DNA of 17,416 nt from DATFYI01 sp035315125 (GTDB taxonomy: Bacteria > Chloroflexota > Anaerolineae > Anaerolineales > Anaerolineaceae). Each line of letters opens with the position of its first letter. Positions within the stretch are counted from its first letter, which is position 1. The stretch covers positions 1 through 17,416 of the forward strand of contig DATFYI010000252.1 in assembly GCA_035315125.1 (NCBI GenBank), read 5' to 3'. Both the position numbers and the translations under genes were made by a program. Below the pieces are notes generated by a model that was not told where the DNA came from, searched no databases, and was given only the letters and a program-made list of their open reading frames with translations. Shown here one piece after another: positions 13,430-17,416 of this stretch.

Positions 13430-15325
13430 ATGGCTCGCTGCTATAACGGGACAATCCTTCAAATTGACCTGACTGAGGGAAAATTGTGGACAGAGCATCC
13501 ATCTGATGACTTTTATAGGAAATATGGAGGTGGCAGTGGATTTGGTCTATACTATATTCTCAAAGAAATGCAGCCAGGTACTGACCCTCTTGGACCGGAT
13601 AATATTCTTACTATGTTTACTGCACTTCCAACTGGGCTCTCGATTTCAGGGCAGTCGCGGTTAGGGATCAATGCCAGGTCACCCCTCAGCGAAGCCATTG
13701 GCGACAGCCAATCCGGTGGTTTTTTTCCCGCACAACTTAAATTTTCTGGTTTCGATGGGATTGTTATCCGCGGTAGATCAGATCATCCAGTTTACCTTTA
13801 TTTACATGAGGGAATGGCGGAGCTACACCCAGCAGGGCATTTGTGGGGAAAGAAAACCGCTGAGACTGAGGAAATGATCAAGGCTGAATTAGGTGATCCA
13901 AAGCTTGAAGTATTGACAATTGGTCCTGCGGGCGAAAAATTGGCCCGTATTTCTGCCATTATGAGCATGCATAACCGAGCTAATGGGCGCACAGGTATGG
14001 GAGCGGTCATGGGTTCAAAGTTGTTGAAGGCTGTAGTGGTAAAAGGAGGGGGTAAATTAGAAGCTACACGACGTCAAAATGTTGTTGAGATGCAACGCCA
14101 GGGTGTTAAAGGGATGATGGAGCAATATGTTGATGTAAAAGGCCTTAATATGAATGGCACTGCCGATGTGGTTGCTTTTCAAAATTCGATCGGCTCATTC
14201 CCTACTTATAACTACAATCAGGGTCAATTTGATCATTTCGATGTTTTGTGCGGCGATCGTATGACCGATACGATCCTCAAGGGACGCGACACTTGTTTTG
14301 CATGCACGGTACGCTGCAAGCGCGTCGTCGAAACGGAATACGCAGACCGTAAAGTAAACCCTGCTTATGGTGGGCCTGAGTATGAGACGATAGGTCTGAT
14401 GGGAGCCTCATGTGGAATCAGTGATTTAAACGCCATTGCCCTTGCAAATCAGATCTGCGATGAATACGGTCTGGATACAATCGCAACTGCAGCGACGATT
14501 GCATTTGCGATGGAATGTTTCGAGAATCATCTTCTAAATCTGGTCGATACCGGTGGAATTGATCTGCGCTTTGGAAATGCAGATGCACTGGTAGCCATGG
14601 TAGAAATGATAGGCCGGCGAGAAGGACTGGGGGATTTATTAGCAGAAGGTTCTGCGCGAGCTGCCGAGAAAATTGGAGCACAGGCAGAAGATTACCTGGT
14701 CACTGTAAAGAAAACTGAGCTGCCGGCTCACCTTCCGCAAGCAAAAAAATCCCTGGGTTTGGTGTATGCAGTTAATCCTTTTGGCGCCGACCACCAATCC
14801 TCTGAACACGATCCAATGTACGAAGATGGAGGTTTGCCCCATTATTATTCACGTCTGGCGGAGATCGGTCTAAAAGATGTTCAAAAACCGGGCACGATGA
14901 CTGATGAGAAAGTGCGCTTTGGTTATCTCACTGAAGTATTTTATTCGGCGTTAGATACTTATTGTTTGTGCCAGTTTGTGTGGGGACCGGCCTGGCAGTT
15001 GTACGGGCCACAAGAAATGGCGGATATGCTCAGCGCTGCAACGGGATGGGACATCAGTGTAGAGGAAATCATGCAGGTCGGCGAACGCAGGTTGAATATG
15101 CTGAGGGCATTTAACGCACGCGAAGGGTTCAGTCGTACCGATGATGTATTACCGAAGAAACTCAGCAAGCCATTACAAGGCAGCGGTCCCACTGCCGGGG
15201 TATCCTATTTGCCAGAAGACCTGGAGCATTACAAGAACGTCTATTTTGATTTGGCGGGCTGGGATCTAAACACAGGGAATCCTACTCGTAGGAAGTTAGA
15301 AATGCTAGGCCTGGAATGGGTTTAG
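13430..15325 (+). CDS. Aldehyde:ferredoxin oxidoreductase family tungstoenzyme (AOR2)
   Basis: This 631-residue protein is a paralogue of AOR1, almost collinear with it. Cluster ligands are Cys289, Cys292 and Cys296 (CFACTVRC) plus Cys514 (CLC). GRTGMGAVMGSK (186-197), GPEYET (Glu317) and GADH (His455) fall at the same numbers as in AOR1. The first pterin motif DEYGLD (344-349) is canonical; the second, DTYCLC (509-514), has Cys in place of Gly. The frame is open from TTG 13382, but ATG 13430 is chosen because AAAGGAGAG (13416-13424) lies just upstream and the protein then starts at the family position (CYNGTILQIDLTEGK). It is divergent from lrp and has its own -10 box. The aldehyde substrate is unknown. 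No T-rich hairpin follows. Confidence 0.93.
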   Translation: MARCYNGTILQIDLTEGKLWTEHPSDDFYRKYGGGSGFGLYYILKEMQPGTDPLGPDNILTMFTALPTGLSISGQSRLGINARSPLSEAIGDSQSGGFFPAQLKFSGFDGIVIRGRSDHPVYLYLHEGMAELHPAGHLWGKKTAETEEMIKAELGDPKLEVLTIGPAGEKLARISAIMSMHNRANGRTGMGAVMGSKLLKAVVVKGGGKLEATRRQNVVEMQRQGVKGMMEQYVDVKGLNMNGTADVVAFQNSIGSFPTYNYNQGQFDHFDVLCGDRMTDTILKGRDTCFACTVRCKRVVETEYADRKVNPAYGGPEYETIGLMGASCGISDLNAIALANQICDEYGLDTIATAATIAFAMECFENHLLNLVDTGGIDLRFGNADALVAMVEMIGRREGLGDLLAEGSARAAEKIGAQAEDYLVTVKKTELPAHLPQAKKSLGLVYAVNPFGADHQSSEHDPMYEDGGLPHYYSRLAEIGLKDVQKPGTMTDEKVRFGYLTEVFYSALDTYCLCQFVWGPAWQLYGPQEMADMLSAATGWDISVEEIMQVGERRLNMLRAFNAREGFSRTDDVLPKKLSKPLQGSGPTAGVSYLPEDLEHYKNVYFDLAGWDLNTGNPTRRKLEMLGLEWV

Positions 15326-15681
15326 TATTTTTGTCTAAGTGATTACTTTCCTTTTGTACATGAACTGCATGATATAAGTCAATTGTTTTATGGTTTGTTA
15401 AGAATTATATTTAGTATCATTCTAATAACTTTATAGCTAGATTGTAGGATAACTTCACTGGTTCCTGAACCGTCAACAAGTATTCCTGCCTTTTCAATTA
15501 TGAAATTATTGAATGGGTGAATCCTATGGCCTTTGTAACCAAGGAAGCCGCATTCGTTTGTGCTTATTACTTTGGCAAACCGGGAACACTTGCAATTCTC
15601 TCCAAATACCCATTAAAGGTACATAAAATTTATCAAACCTAAAAACTTGCCAAGACATGCCATTATTCTGAAGGAGCGGAT
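15326..15681 (+). other. AT-rich gap between AOR2 and the fumarase genes
   Basis: These 356 nt hold no gene I can support. A 38-codon open frame (ATG 15526 to TAA 15640-15642) has only a weak GGGTGA site upstream and no recognisable product. A possible promoter for the fumarase genes, TTGCAA at 15590-15595 with an ATTAAA-like box near 15612, is weak. GGTTC and GAACC around CT near 15460-15472 form only a minor repeat. The end holds a good ribosome site, GAAGGAG (15670-15676), for the next gene. The gap suggests that the fumarase genes form a separate transcript. Confidence 0.5.
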
Positions 15682-16554
15682 ATGCGGGATTTGACACAAG
15701 AGATTCTAGAATTGGTTCGGCTGACTTCTACAAATCTTTCTCCTGACGTTGAAGAAGCACTGCAAAAAGCGCTTGCCCAGGAGGAACCTGGTACAGCTGC
15801 ACGCGGCGCCATGGAAACAATTATGACAAACGTGGAAATGACGAGGCGTAACTCGACACCCATTTGCCAGGATACCGGAACACCGATTTTCTTCGTCCGT
15901 TCCCCGGATGGATGGAGCCCACGTGAATTGGGCGAGCAAATCAGAAATGCGGTTGCACACGCTACAAAAATGACCTACTTGCGACCAAATGCTGTGGATT
16001 CGCTCAATGGCAAAAATACAGGTAATAACCTTGGTGATCAGCATTTCCCAACAATCCATTTTGAGGAAATTAATGAGCGACCTTTATCGATCGAGTTGAT
16101 ACTTAAAGGCGGCGGATGTGAAAATGTGGGCGCTCAATACTCTTTGCCGGATGATCGGCTACAAGCTGGGCGCGATCTTGAGGGGGTCCGCAAATGCGTT
16201 TTAGATGCTGTTTACAAGGCGCAAGGCGAAGGCTGCGCCCCTGGATTCCTGGGTGTGGCGATCGGTGGAGATCGCGGCACTTCTTTTGTAGCTTCTAAAG
16301 AAGCACTGCTTAGAAAAGTTGAAGATACAAATCCACGGGAAGATCTGGCGGCGCTGGAAGAGCGAATTACCAAAGAGGCAAATCAATTAGGGATTGGGCC
16401 AATGGGTTTTGGTGGAAAATCAACGGTTTTAGGCACTAAAATCACATCCACTTATCGGCTGCCGGCCTCTTTCTATGTTACTGTATCCTATATGTGCTGG
16501 GCATTTCGTCGCCGTAGGATGATCGTCCAAGATGACCAGGTGAAATATGAATAG
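15682..16554 (+). CDS. Class I fumarate hydratase / L(+)-tartrate dehydratase, alpha subunit
   Basis: The 290-residue protein is the N-terminal-domain (alpha) subunit of an oxygen-sensitive 4Fe-4S hydro-lyase that interconverts fumarate and malate (or dehydrates tartrate). Three cysteines fit the cluster ligands: Cys62 in PICQDTGTP, Cys146 in GGGCENVG and Cys185 in GEGCAPG. Further family marks are NTGNNLGD (112-119), GVAIGGDRGTS (191-201) and IGPMGFGGKSTVLG (238-251). The two-subunit form is common in anaerobes and archaea. ATG 15682 follows GAAGGAG. The beta subunit starts 14 nt downstream. Fumarase is favoured as the general central-metabolism role, but sequence alone does not exclude tartrate dehydratase. 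Confidence 0.92.
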   Translation: MRDLTQEILELVRLTSTNLSPDVEEALQKALAQEEPGTAARGAMETIMTNVEMTRRNSTPICQDTGTPIFFVRSPDGWSPRELGEQIRNAVAHATKMTYLRPNAVDSLNGKNTGNNLGDQHFPTIHFEEINERPLSIELILKGGGCENVGAQYSLPDDRLQAGRDLEGVRKCVLDAVYKAQGEGCAPGFLGVAIGGDRGTSFVASKEALLRKVEDTNPREDLAALEERITKEANQLGIGPMGFGGKSTVLGTKITSTYRLPASFYVTVSYMCWAFRRRRMIVQDDQVKYE

Positions 16555-16568
16555 GCGGAAGGTAGCTT

Positions 16569-17189
16569 ATGTCCAATAATCTTACAATTCCTATTTCAGA
16601 TGATGCAATTCGCTGTTTGCATGTCGGTGATTCGGTTTTACTATCCGGAATTATGATAACCGGGCGAGATGCAGTGCATAAATGGTTGGCCGACACTTTT
16701 ATTAAAAAGACGAGAGAACCAGTTGGTGATGACCTGGAAATATATAGGGCCATAAAACCAATATTGAACGGTGGCCTTATTTATCATTGCGGACCTGTGG
16801 TTGGGGGATTGGATACCAGGCAATATCGTTTTGTAGCTGCTGGACCAACGACCAGCATCCGGGAAGAGCCATACCAGGGAGATGTTTTGCGTCACTTTAA
16901 CCTTAAAGGTGTGATTGGGAAGGGAGGAATGGGCCCGAAAACCCTGAAAGCCTGTCAGGAAGTTCCCGGTGTTTACTTCCATGCCATAGGTGGTGCAGCA
17001 TCCCTGATTGCAGAATCCGTTAAAAAAGTAATGGGTGTTTATAAATTGGATTTTGGTGTGCCTGAGGCGATCTGGGTTATTGATGTTAAGGATTTTCCCG
17101 TCGTAGTTACAATGGATTCCCATGGTAATAGTCTACATGATGTAGTCAAGCAGCAATCGAAAGTAGTTTTGGAGCGGTTATTGGCTTGA
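16569..17189 (+). CDS. Class I fumarate hydratase / L(+)-tartrate dehydratase, beta subunit
   Basis: The 206-residue protein is the C-terminal-domain partner of the preceding alpha subunit; together they make the heteromeric class I fumarase. It shows LHVGDSVLLSGIMITGRDAVH (17-37, the entry loop and strand), LIYHCGPVV (70-78), AAGPTTSIRE (90-99), IGKGGMGPKT (116-125) and HAIGGAASLIAE (138-149), all typical of FumB/TtdB-type subunits. Length is normal. ATG 16569 has GGAAGG upstream and lies 14 nt after the alpha stop, so the pair is co-transcribed. Confidence 0.92.
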   Translation: MSNNLTIPISDDAIRCLHVGDSVLLSGIMITGRDAVHKWLADTFIKKTREPVGDDLEIYRAIKPILNGGLIYHCGPVVGGLDTRQYRFVAAGPTTSIREEPYQGDVLRHFNLKGVIGKGGMGPKTLKACQEVPGVYFHAIGGAASLIAESVKKVMGVYKLDFGVPEAIWVIDVKDFPVVVTMDSHGNSLHDVVKQQSKVVLERLLA

Positions 17190-17243
17190 TCAGGCACGCT
17201 AGCCAGGATTTCCCTTTACTGATCGGATAGGGAGGAAGGCCAA

Positions 17244-17416
17244 ATGTGTAAAGTAAAGGAAATACTTCGTAAAAAAGAGAATGAAATATATTCCGTTCCA
17301 CCTGACGCGACCATAATGGATGCGCTGAAATTAATGGCGAAATATGAAATTGGCGTTGTTTTAGTCATTGAAAATTCAAAGATAGTGGGGATATTTTCAG
17401 AGCGAGATTGCGTGTA
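17244..17416 (+). CDS. CBS-domain protein, 5' part
   Basis: The first 57 residues are in view and the frame runs off the window. VPPDATIMDALKLMAKYEIG (residues 18-37) and the following strand, IVGIFSERD, are the typical first half of a CBS domain, which binds adenine nucleotides and regulates partner proteins. A strong ribosome site (GGGAGGAAGG, 17230-17239) precedes ATG 17244, 54 nt after the fumarase beta stop. What follows the first CBS domain cannot be known here, so a stand-alone two-CBS protein is only likely, not shown. Joint transcription with the fumarase genes is plausible. Confidence 0.8.
   Translation, partial: MCKVKEILRKKENEIYSVPPDATIMDALKLMAKYEIGVVLVIENSKIVGIFSERDCV

Noticed and set aside
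15526..15642. 38-codon open frame in the gap before the fumarase genes
   Set aside because: Weak ribosome site, no recognisable product and a length expected by chance in AT-rich DNA; noted in the gap entry only.
16641..17123. Open frame of 160 codons antisense to the fumarase beta gene
   Set aside because: It lies opposite a fully conserved fumarase subunit, has no recognisable motifs and no ribosome site.

Overview
The window looks like a chromosomal piece of an anaerobic bacterium: it has Shine-Dalgarno sites, one good sigma70-type promoter and moderate GC. It carries a tetrahydromethanopterin (H4MPT)-linked C1 operon next to a tungsten/molybdenum aldehyde oxidoreductase (AOR) and amino-acid catabolism region. 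The combination would suit an anaerobic Chloroflexota-like or similar deep-branching bacterium, but the lineage is an inference and was not tested by any search. I see no mobile elements, CRISPR arrays, tRNA or rRNA genes.

Region 1 (1-6141, + strand) is a tightly packed operon that begins before the window. It holds fhcA/fwdA (C-terminal part only), fhcD (formyltransferase), fhcC, mch (cyclohydrolase), a RimK-type ATP-grasp ligase, a CitG-like protein and fdhD. Junctions are short or overlapping (4 nt and 14 nt overlaps, then 3, 8 and 19 nt gaps). The first four genes interconvert formate or a formyl-carrier, formyl-H4MPT and methenyl-H4MPT. The ligase and CitG-like protein are probably cofactor-biosynthesis genes. 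FdhD matures Mo/W formate-dehydrogenase-type enzymes, and its presence here hints that the unseen upstream B subunit or a formate dehydrogenase is a real metalloenzyme.

Region 2 (6157-13234, - strand) runs convergently toward region 1. In transcription order it holds an Lrp/AsnC regulator, a saccharopine-dehydrogenase-like protein, an APC amino-acid permease, a class III aminotransferase, an AOR-family tungstoenzyme (AOR1) and a MoaD/ThiS-like sulfur carrier with a C-terminal Gly-Gly. Stem-loops after the saccharopine-dehydrogenase-like gene, after the aminotransferase and at the convergent end divide it into probable transcript segments.

Region 3 (13235-17416, + strand) starts with a divergent control region holding a perfect 9+3+9 palindrome between the lrp promoter and a -10 box for a second AOR (AOR2). 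After a 356-nt AT-rich gap come the two subunits of a class I (4Fe-4S) fumarase or tartrate dehydratase and the start of a CBS-domain gene.

A working model for regions 2 and 3: an amino acid or omega-amino acid is imported and transaminated to an oxo acid or semialdehyde, and an AOR oxidises the aldehyde to a carboxylate while reducing ferredoxin. If the substrate is 4-aminobutyrate, the product succinate can pass via fumarate to the fumarase. The Lrp-type protein probably senses an amino acid and controls itself and AOR2. Substrates cannot be read from the sequence.
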